64,000 nt of DNA from Actinomyces sp. AC-20-1 (GTDB lineage Bacteria > Actinomycetota > Actinomycetes > Actinomycetales > Actinomycetaceae). The notes beneath the pieces were generated by a model. The model was not told where the DNA came from and did no database searches. It saw only the letters and a list, made by a program, of their open reading frames with translations. Position 1 is the first letter of the stretch, and the number at the start of each line of letters is the position of its first letter. The DNA is taken from contig NZ_JACJVC010000009.1 in assembly GCF_023369555.1 (NCBI RefSeq), positions 26,911-90,910 on the forward strand, written 5' to 3'. Of the stretch, positions 10,546 through 19,259 are shown piece after piece. A program made the translations under genes and the position numbers.

Positions 10546-10604
10546 TCGACACTGGGTGAGGGCGTGATGGCGGGTTCAAGGCCGGTGCAGCCGGGACGCC
10601 CCCG

Positions 10605-11600
10605 CTACCGCCACAGGTCGGCCACGGGCCTCAGCCCGGCGGCTCCGGGAGGAAGCAGCGCCAGCAGCCGCGTCCTCAGTCCGCGCTGGTCGCGCAGGTC
10701 CGCCCAGGTCACGTGCAGGCTCCGCCAGCCCATCCTCGCCAGCGTGTCCCGGCGCCGTTTCTCGCGCCACAGGCTGCGCTCGTCCCGGTACTTGAGCTCC
10801 CCGTCGAACTCGAGGTAGGCCCGAGCCTCGGGCCAGGCGAGGTCCGGGAAGAACACGTCCACCGACTCCTCCACCTGGATCCCCATCTGAGGCACCATGG
10901 CAGGCATTCCCAGAGCGGCGACGAACCAGCGCAGGACCGACTCCCCGGGGGACTCCGCCCACGCCGAGGCGATGGCCACCACGGCCCGTGCCCGGCGCGC
11001 GCCGCGCCTGCCCGGTTGCGCGTCAATGGCGGCCCGAGGCGCACGCACGGCCTTGGCGACGCGCTCCTCGCTGGAGACGCGCCGGTAGCGCTCGGGACGG
11101 GCCAGCGCGCGCAGCGCGGAGTCGACGACGCACACCGACTCGCGTGCGGGCAGGTCGAAGGCGCAGTCGACGGCGGTGCGCAGCAGGCTCGTCACCGCGA
11201 GGCCGCCGACGACAGTGATGTCCTCCTCCGGGACGGACAGCAGGCGACGACGCATCCGCACATCCTGGCGACCGACTGGCACCGCGGGGAGGAGCTGCAC
11301 CGTCCGGTTCGGCCGTGACCGCATGACGAGGCTGACATCCGGCTCCTGCGCGCGCACCACGAGGCCGTGGACGAGGGCGGCGGACTCGTGGCTCAGGCAC
11401 CGAGCGGACGGAACGTGCCACGACGCCGCCACGCACCTGGCCAGGCTGACGTCGTACCTGGCCTGCCAGGGCTCGACGGAGGTCAGGTCGCGGTCGGTGT
11501 AGAGGCCGCGCATGAGACGCACAGGGTGTGCCATCGCCGTCGGCGGGCGGTCGGCACTGACGACGACCGGCAGGGCCGGCGGCTGCGGGTATCGCTCCAT
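10605..11600 (-). CDS. DUF559-like protein with PD-(D/E)XK endonuclease fold
   Basis: This 331-residue protein has a C-terminal domain with the Vsr/DUF559 pattern: GIQVEESVDVFFPD, AYLEFDGELKYRDERSLWRE, then EKRRRDTLARMGWRSLHVTW. The Asp, the Glu-x-Asp and the Lys fit a PD-(D/E)XK nuclease core near residues 245-300. The N-terminal part carries LMRGLYTDRDL, CLSHESAALVHGL and LRTAVDCAFDLP. This is typical of large actinobacterial families annotated as AbiEi-antitoxin-like or DUF559 proteins. No cognate toxin is next to it. Function is unknown. It could be an endonuclease, but that is inference from fold. Confidence 0.75.
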   Translation of the reverse strand: MERYPQPPALPVVVSADRPPTAMAHPVRLMRGLYTDRDLTSVEPWQARYDVSLARCVAASWHVPSARCLSHESAALVHGLVVRAQEPDVSLVMRSRPNRTVQLLPAVPVGRQDVRMRRRLLSVPEEDITVVGGLAVTSLLRTAVDCAFDLPARESVCVVDSALRALARPERYRRVSSEERVAKAVRAPRAAIDAQPGRRGARRARAVVAIASAWAESPGESVLRWFVAALGMPAMVPQMGIQVEESVDVFFPDLAWPEARAYLEFDGELKYRDERSLWREKRRRDTLARMGWRSLHVTWADLRDQRGLRTRLLALLPPGAAGLRPVADLWR

Positions 11601-11728
11601 GGATGCGAGCCTGCTCGCACCGCGGGCCTCGGGCCACGCTGCTGGTACCCACCTGTGGACAGCGCGCGCGGCGGGAGCGCCTGTGGAGCCCGGCGCACCC
11701 GTGCTCCTGCTCTGCCCCTGCCCGCGAG

Positions 11729-11809
11729 CTCGAGGGTTGCGTACCGAGTTCGAGGGTTGCGTGCCGAGTTCGAGGTCTCAGCACTCGAGCTCAGCGCATA
11801 ACCCTCGAA
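11729..11809. repeat. Phased mirror repeat, 20-bp period (3 direct + 2 inverted)
   Basis: CTCGAGGG (11729), TTCGAGGG (11749) and TTCGAGGT (11769) are exactly 20 bp apart. Inverted copies CACTCGAG (11782) and CCCTCGAA (11802) are also 20 bp apart, and the inner pairs are symmetric about 11779. Unit sequence GGTTGCGTGCCGAGTTCGAG is shared with the element at 10484-10545. It occupies the 318-bp gap between the nuclease-fold gene and rplI. Confidence 0.8.
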
Positions 11810-11850
11810 CTCGGCAACATGGGCGGGCAGGAGACGACCGCACCAGCACG

Positions 11851-11889
11851 CGCGGGAGCCCGCCACCGCGGTGGTGGCGGGCTCCCGCG
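11851..11889 (-). terminator. Terminator of the rpsF-ssb-rpsR-rplI operon
   Basis: A 17-bp perfect GC-rich stem (11851-11867 with 11873-11889, loop GCGGT) lies 30 bp after the rplI stop. No U-tract follows, as is common in high-GC actinobacteria. Confidence 0.8.
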
Positions 11890-11918
11890 TGCCGTCGACG
11901 ACGGCGAGTCAGCAGCGC

Positions 11919-12374
11919 TCAGCGAGCGGCGACGACGTTGACCTCGAGGGGGGCGACGACGTCGGCGTGCAGGCGCACGGAGGCCGAGTGGCGACCGGTG
12001 GACTTGATCGGGGGGATGACCTCGATCTTGCGGCGGTCGAGGACCGGGCCGCCCGCGGCCTTGACGGCCTCGGCGAGCTCGGCGGTGGTGACGGCACCGA
12101 AGAGGCGGCCGTTGGCGCCCGCGGTGGCGGTCACGGTGACGACGTTCTCCTGCAGCCAGGCGCGACCGGCCTGGGCCTGCTCCAGCGACTCGATGGTGCG
12201 CTTGCGGCGAGCCTCGGCCATCTGGTCGATCTGGCGCTGGGCGCCCTTGGTCCACGGCGTGGCCAGCTTGCGGGGGACGAGGTAGTTACGGGCGTAGCCG
12301 TCCTTGACCTCGACCACGTCGCCGGCGGAGCCGAGCTTGGTCACGTCGTGCGTGAGGATGAGCTTGGTGGTCAT
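11919..12374 (-). CDS. rplI: 50S ribosomal protein L9
   Basis: This 151-residue protein has the L9 N-terminal domain MTTKLILTHDVTKLG, then GDVVEVKDGYARNYLVPRKL, a long central helix (QIDQMAEARRKRTIESLEQA) and the C-terminal domain with NGRLFGAVT and VRLHADV. L9 binds 23S rRNA at the base of the L1 stalk. It is the last gene of the rpsF-ssb-rpsR-rplI operon and is followed by a strong hairpin. A GGAGGACACCGACATG-type ribosome site sets the start. Confidence 0.98.
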   Translation of the reverse strand: MTTKLILTHDVTKLGSAGDVVEVKDGYARNYLVPRKLATPWTKGAQRQIDQMAEARRKRTIESLEQAQAGRAWLQENVVTVTATAGANGRLFGAVTTAELAEAVKAAGGPVLDRRKIEVIPPIKSTGRHSASVRLHADVVAPLEVNVVAAR

Positions 12375-12389
12375 GTCGGTGTCCTCCGA

Positions 12390-12626
12390 TCAGCGAGCAG
12401 AGCTCGAGTAGGGCAGCAGGGCCATCTCGCGGGCGTTCTTGACGGCCTTGGCGATCTTGCGCTGGTCCTGGACGGAGACGCCGGTGACGCGGCGGGCGCG
12501 GATCTTGCCGCGGTCCGAGATGAACTTCCGCAGGGTGGCGGTGTCCTTGTAGTCGATGGTGCCGACCCTGATGGCCTTGACCGGGCCGAGCTTCTTCTTC
12601 GGCTTACGAAGCTGAGGCTTCGCCAT
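12390..12626 (-). CDS. rpsR: 30S ribosomal protein S18
   Basis: This 78-residue protein has the S18 core [20 protein letters not shown] and [20 protein letters not shown], ending in [12 protein letters not shown]. It has no CxxC zinc motif near its N-terminus, so it is the zinc-independent form. S18 pairs with S6 on the platform of the 30S subunit. The gene sits between ssb and rplI with short gaps, as in most bacteria. Confidence 0.97.
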   Translation of the reverse strand: MAKPQLRKPKKKLGPVKAIRVGTIDYKDTATLRKFISDRGKIRARRVTGVSVQDQRKIAKAVKNAREMALLPYSSSAR

Positions 12627-12716
12627 AGTGGTGCTCCTTGGTCCGAGCGCCCGGGGCGCTCATACGAGATAGGGGGTGTGGGGCGCTGCGCGCGGGCGCG
12701 GCGCCGAGGGGAACGA

Positions 12717-13280
12717 TCAGAACGGGGGCTCGTCGCCGAAGCTGGTGGCACCGCCCGTGGCCCACGGGTCGTCCGTGGCACCGCCGGAGGGGGCGTTGTA
12801 GGAGGCCTGCTGGCCGCCGTAGCCGCTGTTGCCACCACCCTGGTAGCCGCCCTGTGGGGCGCCGCCCTGGTTGTAGCCTCCGCGGCCGCCACCCTGGTAG
12901 CCGCCCTGGCCGCCACCCGTGGTGCGGGTGACCTGGGCCTTGGCGCGCCACAGGGACGGGCCGATCTCGTCGACCTGCATCTCGACGACGGTGCGCTGGG
13001 CGCCCTCACGGTCCGTGTAGGAGCGCTGCTGCAGACGGCCCTGGGCGATGACGCGCATGCCCTTGTCGAGGCTGTCGGCGACGTTCTCCGCCATGTCGCG
13101 CCAGGCCGAGCAGCGCATGAACAGCGTCTCGCCGTCCTGCCACTCGTTCGCCTGGCGGTTGAAGGTCCGCGGCGTCGACGCGATGGTGAAGGACGCCACC
13201 GGCGCGCCGGAGTTGGTGTAGCGGATCTCCGGCTTGGCCGTGAGGTTGCCGATGATCGTGATGACGGTGTCGCCAGCCAT
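12717..13280 (-). CDS. ssb: Single-stranded DNA-binding protein
   Basis: This is a 187-residue SSB. The OB-fold spans residues 1-110 ([59 protein letters not shown]). A Gly/Gln-rich linker ([19 protein letters not shown]) and an acidic tip GDEPPF that recruits partner proteins follow. It lies between rpsF and rpsR, the standard operon position. Confidence 0.97.
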   Translation of the reverse strand: MAGDTVITIIGNLTAKPEIRYTNSGAPVASFTIASTPRTFNRQANEWQDGETLFMRCSAWRDMAENVADSLDKGMRVIAQGRLQQRSYTDREGAQRTVVEMQVDEIGPSLWRAKAQVTRTTGGGQGGYQGGGRGGYNQGGAPQGGYQGGGNSGYGGQQASYNAPSGGATDDPWATGGATSFGDEPPF

Positions 13281-13307
13281 GCTCGTCTACCGTTCCCCGT
13301 CCGAGGC

Positions 13308-13595
13308 TCAGGCCTCGGGACGCAGCAGCTTCGTGCGCAGGACGGACTCGTTGAGGCCGAGCTGGCGGTCGAGCTCCTGGGCGATGGCCGGCGTGGTGGT
13401 CATGTCGACGACGACGTAGAAGCCCTCGGACTTCTTCTTGATGTCGTACGCAAGACGGCGCTTGCCCCAGACGTCGACCTTGTCGACGGTGCCCCCGTTG
13501 CTGGGAACGACCTGCAGCAGCTTCTCGAGAGACGCGGCGACGGTGCGCTCGTCGGTCTCGGGCTCGAGGATGATCATGATCTCGTAGTGACGCAT
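13308..13595 (-). CDS. rpsF: 30S ribosomal protein S6
   Basis: This 95-residue protein starts [19 protein letters not shown] and contains [19 protein letters not shown], the S6 signature. The ATG at 13595 is set by an AGAGGAGGTGGG ribosome site and by family length. In-frame codons further upstream are not part of the family. It is first in the rpsF-ssb-rpsR-rplI operon. Confidence 0.97.
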   Translation of the reverse strand: MRHYEIMIILEPETDERTVAASLEKLLQVVPSNGGTVDKVDVWGKRRLAYDIKKKSEGFYVVVDMTTTPAIAQELDRQLGLNESVLRTKLLRPEA

Positions 13596-13803
13596 GCTTG
13601 GTACCCACCTCCTCTGGTCTGTGGCGGTCACGGTCTTTCCGTGACAGGAGGGTGATGCGTGAACCGTGCCGCGCGAGCGGGTGCCCGACGGCGCAGCCAG
13701 GTCACGACCCTACCGGAGGGCCCGGGGCGGGGGAAAGGCGAGGGGCCGCCTCGACGCGTGGGATCCAGCACGCCGACGACGGCCCCTCAGCTCCCGGGGG
13801 AGG

Positions 13804-16098
13804 CTACCCCGCGCCCTGGGTGGGTCCGGCTGTGGCCTCCTCCTCCGGCTGCTGCGTCGCCACCGTCTGGGTCGGCTCCTGCGCGGGCTGCGTCGGCTGG
13901 GCGGGCTGGGTGGGCTGCTGGGGCTCGGCGGGCGTCTCGGTGGTCGGCGCCTCGGTGGGCTCCTCGGTGGGGACCTGCGTCGTCGCCTCCTCGATGGGCT
14001 GGGCGGTGCCGTACAGGCCACCGCGGTAGTAGGAGCCCTCGGTGCGGTCGGGGAAGTCCACGACCGGCAGGTCCGCGAGCGCGGTGGCCATGTAGTCGGT
14101 GAAGATGTCGGCCGGGTAGGTGGAGCCGGTGATCTCGTCGTACTCGCCCCAGGGGGTGATCGACTCCTCCGAGCCGTCCGCGCCCGTCTGGTACAGGGTG
14201 ACGGCCGTCGTGACCTGGGGGGTGTAGCCGACGAACTGGGCGGACTTGTTGTCCGACGACGAGCCGGTCTTCGCGGCGACCGGGCGGTCGAGCTCGAGGG
14301 CCGTTGTGCCAGAGCCGTACTCGACGACCTTCTGCATCGCGTAGGTGGCGTCCGCCATGACGCCGGTGTCGAAGACCTGCTCGCCGTCCGTGGAGGGCTG
14401 GTAGGCGACCGAGCCCGCCGAGTTCGTCACCGAGGCGACGATGTGGGTGTCGTGGCGCACGCCCTGCGCGGAGAAGGTCGCGAAGGCGGTGGCGATGTCG
14501 ATCGTGTGGGGCGAGGCGGAGCCCAGGACGTTCTGGGCGTAGGCGTCCAGGCCGATGGTGTCCTTGGGGTAGCCGGCGCGCACGGCGACCTCGTTGGTGA
14601 CCTCCGCGCCCAGGTCGCGGTTGAGCTGGACGTAGGAGGTGTTGATGGAGAAGGCCGTCATCTTGATGAGGTCCGACCACGAGTAGGAGACGTCGCCGTA
14701 GTTCCTGAAGGTGTTGCCGTCGATCTCCATGGGGGAGGCGCCGCTGTAGCCGTTGACGAGGGTCGCGCCGTTCTCGAGGGCGGCGACGAGGGCGAAGGGC
14801 TTGAAGGTGGAGCCCGCCTGGGCGACGGCGTCGGTGGCGGCGTTGACCTGGTTGGTGAGGTAGTCGGAGCCTCCGTAGAGGGCGAGGATCCCTCCGGTGG
14901 CGGAGTCGACGGACACGAGGGCGACCCTGAGGTTCTCGGAGTGGCCCTCGGGGAGGTTGTTGACGGCGGCGACGGCGGCGTCCTGGTCCGTCTTGTTGAT
15001 GGTGGTGACGATGGTGTAGCCGCCGGTGTCGATCTGCTCGGCGCTCAGGCCGGCGTCGGCCTGGAGCTCGGCGCGCACCATCTGCAGGAGGTAGCCGTTG
15101 GGGCCGCCGTAGACCTCCTCGGCGTCGTTGGCGATGGTCTCGGGCATGACGGCGGCGTCGCGCTCGGCCTGGGTGATGTGGCCGTCCTCGAGCATGAGGT
15201 CGAGGACGCGCTCGAAGCGCGCGGCGGCCTGCTCGGGGTCGATGGCGGGGTCCCAGGCGCTGGGGGCGGGCAGGATGCCGGCGAGCAGGGCGGACTCGGC
15301 GACGGTCAGCTCGCTGGCGGGGTGGCCGTAGAAGGCCTGGGAGGCGGCCTCGATGCCGTAGGCGCCACGGCCGAAGTAGACGGTGTTGAGGTAGGAGCCG
15401 AGGATCTGTTCCTTGGGCAGCTCGCGGTCGATCTTGATGGCCATGATGGCCTGCTGGAACTTGCCGGCGTAGGAGCTGGTGGTGTCGACGTAGTAGTTCT
15501 TGATGTACTGCTGGGTGAGGGTGGAGGCACCCTGGGTGGCACCGCCGCGCAGGTTGTTCCACAGGGCGCGGATGATGCCCTTGGGGTCGACGCCGCTGTT
15601 GGTCCAGAAGGTGCGGTCCTCGCTGGCGACGACGGCGTTGCCGACGTGCTCCGGCAGGGTCGTCGTGTCGATGATGGTGCGGTCGACCTCGGCGAAGGTG
15701 CCCATCTCGGTAGCGCCGTCGGCGTAGTAGACGGTGGTGGACTGGGCCTGGGCGAACTCGCTGGGCTCGGGGACCTTGATGACGCTGTAGGCGACGATGA
15801 AGGTGGTGGCCAGGGCGGCGACGAGGAGGAGGAAGGAGCCGAGGAGGAAGCGCCAGCCGGGCAGCCAGCGCATGACGGGGCCCTTGCCGGCGCGGGGGTA
15901 GTTGATGAGGCGGCGGCGCCCGGTGGGGCGGCCCTTGGCGGCGGCGCGGCTCCTGGCCGGTGCGCTCCTGGCGGGCCGACGGCGGGTGGCGCGCCCGCTC
16001 CTGCCGGTGCGGGAGGTCCCCTTGCTGCTGCTCCTGGCCGCGTCGGCCAGGCGTCGTCCGGTGGGGCGGCCGCCGCTGCTCGCGCTGGTGTCTGCCAC
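13804..16098 (-). CDS. Class A penicillin-binding protein (transglycosylase/transpeptidase)
   Basis: This is a bifunctional peptidoglycan synthase of 764 residues. A basic cytoplasmic tail is followed by one membrane helix (FLLGSFLLLVAALATTFIVA). The GT51 domain has VASEDRTFWTNSGVDP with its catalytic Glu near residue 160, GASTLTQQYIKNYYV, and TVYFGRGAYGIEAASQAFYG. The transpeptidase has SxxK in GSTFKPFALV near residue 430, SxN in FSINTSYVQL and the KTGSSSDN box near residue 607. The C-terminus is a 60-residue Pro/Thr/Glu/Gln-rich tail with TQPAQPTQPAQ repeats. The GTG at 16098 follows GAGGAG. A PBP gene beside rpsF is a conserved actinobacterial arrangement. Confidence 0.95.
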   Translation of the reverse strand: MADTSASSGGRPTGRRLADAARSSSKGTSRTGRSGRATRRRPARSAPARSRAAAKGRPTGRRRLINYPRAGKGPVMRWLPGWRFLLGSFLLLVAALATTFIVAYSVIKVPEPSEFAQAQSTTVYYADGATEMGTFAEVDRTIIDTTTLPEHVGNAVVASEDRTFWTNSGVDPKGIIRALWNNLRGGATQGASTLTQQYIKNYYVDTTSSYAGKFQQAIMAIKIDRELPKEQILGSYLNTVYFGRGAYGIEAASQAFYGHPASELTVAESALLAGILPAPSAWDPAIDPEQAAARFERVLDLMLEDGHITQAERDAAVMPETIANDAEEVYGGPNGYLLQMVRAELQADAGLSAEQIDTGGYTIVTTINKTDQDAAVAAVNNLPEGHSENLRVALVSVDSATGGILALYGGSDYLTNQVNAATDAVAQAGSTFKPFALVAALENGATLVNGYSGASPMEIDGNTFRNYGDVSYSWSDLIKMTAFSINTSYVQLNRDLGAEVTNEVAVRAGYPKDTIGLDAYAQNVLGSASPHTIDIATAFATFSAQGVRHDTHIVASVTNSAGSVAYQPSTDGEQVFDTGVMADATYAMQKVVEYGSGTTALELDRPVAAKTGSSSDNKSAQFVGYTPQVTTAVTLYQTGADGSEESITPWGEYDEITGSTYPADIFTDYMATALADLPVVDFPDRTEGSYYRGGLYGTAQPIEEATTQVPTEEPTEAPTTETPAEPQQPTQPAQPTQPAQEPTQTVATQQPEEEATAGPTQGAG

Positions 16099-16352
16099 GC
16101 ACTCCTCGTTTCCGGTCGGGTCCGCGGCCCTGCGACCGCGTGAGTGCCGTCCAGTATGGCGTCCGTGGGCCGGAAGGGACAGGACGCACGTCACGGGAAG
16201 CGCCTGGGGACCGCCCGTGCGGACACCATGCGCCCGCCGTGCGGCCGGGTGCACGGGCCCTGCACCACCCGCCCGGGATCCTCCCACCCCCGGGCGCCTG
16301 CCGACGGCGAAAGCAGGTGACACCCGCCCGCCGCGTCCGCCAGGGTGGGCCC
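16099..16352. other. Divergent intergenic region, PBP and P-type ATPase
   Basis: This 254-bp GC-rich spacer separates the divergent PBP and ATPase starts. I see no gene and no strong palindrome in it. Promoters for both genes should lie here. Confidence 0.5.
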
Positions 16353-19208
16353 ATGACGACCCCACCCACCGCCCCCTGGAGCGAGGCCGCCGAGACGGTC
16401 GCCTCCGCCGTCGGGACCGACCCCACCACCGGCCTGAGCCCCGAGGAGGCCGCGCGCCGGCTCGCCGCCGACGGCCCCAACGAGCTGCCCTCGAAGCCGC
16501 CGGTGCCCGCTTGGCGGCGCCTCCTCGCCCAGTTCCAGGACCCGCTCGTCTACCTGCTCATCGCCGCCATCCTCATCTCGGCGGCCGCCTGGGTCCTCGA
16601 GGGCGCCCACGGCGTGCCGGTGGACTCCCTCGTCATCCTGGCCGTCATCACCCTCAACGCGGTCCTCGGCTTCGTCCAGGCGGACAAGGCGGCCGACGCC
16701 GTCGCCGCCCTGTCCGCCATGACCAAGGCCCGGTCCACCGTCCTGCGGGGCGGCAACCGCGTCCTCGTGCCCTCCAGCGAGCTCGTCGGCGGCGACGTCC
16801 TGCTCCTGGGCGAGGGCGACCAGGTGGGGGCCGACGCGCGCCTGACCCAGTCGGCGGCGCTGCGCGTCATCGAGTCCTCCCTCACGGGTGAGGCCGACGC
16901 CGTCTCCAAGACCGCCGACACCGTGGACGCGGGCACGGACCTCGCCGACCGCACCTCGATGGTCTACCGCGGCACCTCCGTCGCCCAGGGCACGGGCCGC
17001 GCCGTCGTCACCGCCACCGGCGCGGGCACCGAGATGGGCGCCATCGCCCGGATGCTCGACTCGGTGGAGGAGGAGCCCACGCCCCTGTCGCGCGAGATCG
17101 CCCAGATCTCCAAGATGCTCGGCGTCATCGTCGTCGTCATCGCCGTCGTCACCGTCGCCACCCTGCTGCTGCTCGCGGACGACCTCACGAGCCACACGGT
17201 CATCGACGCCCTCCTGCTGGGCGTGTCCCTCGCGGTGGCCGCCGTGCCCGAGGGCCTGCCCGCGATCCTGTCGGTGGTGCTCGCGCTGGGCGTGCAGCGC
17301 ATGGCCCTGCACCAGGCGGTGGTCAAGAAGCTCACGAGCGTGGAGACCCTCGGTTCCGCCTCGGTCATCTGCTCGGACAAGACCGGCACGCTCACCCGCT
17401 CGGAGATGACGGTCCAGGAGGTCGTCACCCTCTCGGGCGACGCCGTCGTCACCGGTATCGGCTACGTGCCCGAGGGGGAGGTCTCCCCCGACGCCGACGG
17501 CGACGGCGCCCCCGACGTCGAGAGCCTCGCCGGTGACCAGCTCGCCGAGGTCACGGTGGTGCTCTCCGGCGGTGCCATGGCCTCCGACGCCGAGCTCGCC
17601 GCCGACGAGGGCGTGTGGTCCGTCATCGGCGACCCGACCGAGGGCGCCTTCCTCGTCGCGGAGCGCAAGCTCGGCACCGACGGTCACCGTGAGGGCCGCT
17701 TCGAGCGCGTCGGCGAGGTCCCCTTCACCTCCGAGCGCAAGCTCATGAGCGTCATCTACACCGACGCCCACCACGAGGGGCGGATGACGATCATCTCCAA
17801 GGGCGCCCCGGACGTCCTGCTCGAGCGCTGCACCCGCGTGCGACGGGGCACGGGCGAGGAGGAGCTGGGCGACGGCGTGCGCCGCCACTTCACCGACTCC
17901 ATCAGCGCGATGTCGGGGAGGGCGCTGCGCACCCTCGGTGTCGCCTCGCGCCTGCTCACCGCCGAGGAGACTGCCGCCGTCACCCAGGCGCTGGCGGACG
18001 GCGGGGACACGGACTTCTCCGACCTGGAGCACTCCCTCGTCCTGGCGGGCGTCGTCGGGATCATCGACCCGCCGCGCCCCGAGGCTGCGGACGCCGTCGC
18101 CGAGGCCCACCGTGCGGGCATCCGCGTGCTCATGATCACCGGTGACCACCCGGCCACCGCCGGTCGCATCGCCGCGGACCTCGGCATCGCCGAGCCCGGC
18201 GCGCAGGTGCTCACGGGCCGCGAGCTGACCGACATGGACGACGAGGCCCTGAGCGGGGCCGTGGCGCGCACGAACGTGTACGCGCGCGTCGCCCCCGAGC
18301 ACAAGATGCGCATCGTCGCTGCCCTGAAGTCCCAGGGCCACACGGTCTCCATGACGGGCGACGGCGTCAACGACGCCCCGGCGCTGCGCCAGGCGGACAT
18401 CGGCGTGGCCATGGGCATCACCGGCACGCAGGTGACGAAGGAGGCGGCCACGATGGTCCTGGCGGACGACAACTTCGCCACGATCGTCGCCGCCGTCGCC
18501 GAGGGGCGGCGCATCTTCGACAACATCAAGAAGTTCCTGCGCTACCTGCTGAGCTCGAACATGGGTGAGGTCATCACCGTCTTCGGCGGCGTGGTGCTCG
18601 CCGGGGTCCTCGGGCTGAGCGACCACTCGACGTCGGGCGTGGTGCTGCCGCTGGTGGCCACCCAGATCCTGTGGATCAACCTCGTGACCGACTCCGGTCC
18701 GGCCCTGGCGATGGGCGTGGACCCGAGCGTGGAGGACGTCATGGGGCGCGCACCGCGCAAGCCCACGGACAGGGTCATCGACTCCTCGATGTGGGCGGGC
18801 GTCATCATGATCGGTGCGGTCATGGGCCTGGCGACGCTCACGACCCTCGACATCTTCCTGCCCGGTGGCCTCATCGACATCGCCGGGACCTCCGTGGACG
18901 ACCTCACGACGGCGCGCACCGCCGCCTTCACCACCCTGGTGCTCGCCCAGCTGTTCAACACGGTCAACTCCCGCTCGGAGAGCGTGTCCGCCTTCAACCA
19001 CCTGTTCGTCAACCGCTGGCTGTGGGCCGCGATCGCGCTGGGCCTGGTGCTCCAGGTCGCGGTCGTGGAGGTGCCGCTGCTGCAGGCGGCCTTCTCGACG
19101 GCGTCGCTCGACCTCACCCACTGGGCGGTGTGCGTGGTGATGGGCTCGCTCGTCCTGTGGTTCGACGAGCTGCGCAAGGTGGTGCGCCGGGCCCGCGCCC
19201 GGGGCTGA
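16353..19208 (+). CDS. Cation-transporting P-type ATPase (P2, Ca2+-like)
   Basis: This membrane pump has 951 residues. The P-type signatures are LTGEADAVSK near residue 178 (actuator), CSDKTGTLTRSEM with the phosphorylated Asp near 343, MITGDHPATA and MTGDGVNDAPALRQADIGVA near 668. The N-terminal cation-ATPase domain (GLSPEEAARRLAADGPNELP) and the C-terminal helical bundle with NRSESVSAFNHLFVNRWLW match P2-type SERCA/PMCA-like bacterial ATPases. The helix 4 motif AVPEGLPAILSVVLALG fits Ca2+-type binding, whereas KdpB/heavy-metal pumps carry CPx. The ion is inferred. The start follows GGGTGGGCCC, a weak ribosome site. Confidence 0.92.
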   Translation: MTTPPTAPWSEAAETVASAVGTDPTTGLSPEEAARRLAADGPNELPSKPPVPAWRRLLAQFQDPLVYLLIAAILISAAAWVLEGAHGVPVDSLVILAVITLNAVLGFVQADKAADAVAALSAMTKARSTVLRGGNRVLVPSSELVGGDVLLLGEGDQVGADARLTQSAALRVIESSLTGEADAVSKTADTVDAGTDLADRTSMVYRGTSVAQGTGRAVVTATGAGTEMGAIARMLDSVEEEPTPLSREIAQISKMLGVIVVVIAVVTVATLLLLADDLTSHTVIDALLLGVSLAVAAVPEGLPAILSVVLALGVQRMALHQAVVKKLTSVETLGSASVICSDKTGTLTRSEMTVQEVVTLSGDAVVTGIGYVPEGEVSPDADGDGAPDVESLAGDQLAEVTVVLSGGAMASDAELAADEGVWSVIGDPTEGAFLVAERKLGTDGHREGRFERVGEVPFTSERKLMSVIYTDAHHEGRMTIISKGAPDVLLERCTRVRRGTGEEELGDGVRRHFTDSISAMSGRALRTLGVASRLLTAEETAAVTQALADGGDTDFSDLEHSLVLAGVVGIIDPPRPEAADAVAEAHRAGIRVLMITGDHPATAGRIAADLGIAEPGAQVLTGRELTDMDDEALSGAVARTNVYARVAPEHKMRIVAALKSQGHTVSMTGDGVNDAPALRQADIGVAMGITGTQVTKEAATMVLADDNFATIVAAVAEGRRIFDNIKKFLRYLLSSNMGEVITVFGGVVLAGVLGLSDHSTSGVVLPLVATQILWINLVTDSGPALAMGVDPSVEDVMGRAPRKPTDRVIDSSMWAGVIMIGAVMGLATLTTLDIFLPGGLIDIAGTSVDDLTTARTAAFTTLVLAQLFNTVNSRSESVSAFNHLFVNRWLWAAIALGLVLQVAVVEVPLLQAAFSTASLDLTHWAVCVVMGSLVLWFDELRKVVRRARARG

Positions 19209-19259
19209 GCCCGGAACTGAGTGAGGGACCCGGGAGGGGCCTTTCGCACGCCGTCTCAC

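Noticed and set aside
13740..13788. Possible terminator after the PBP gene
   Set aside because: GAGGGGCCG and CGGCCCCTC are complementary, but the loop is 31 nt and the arms only 9 bp. This is too weak in such GC-rich DNA to call.
13666..16143. 825-codon open frame on the plus strand
   Set aside because: It is a shadow of the PBP gene on the minus strand. No family resemblance and extreme Gly/Val composition.
16191..19259. 1022-codon open frame on the minus strand
   Set aside because: It is antisense to the P-type ATPase, which has all catalytic motifs in frame.
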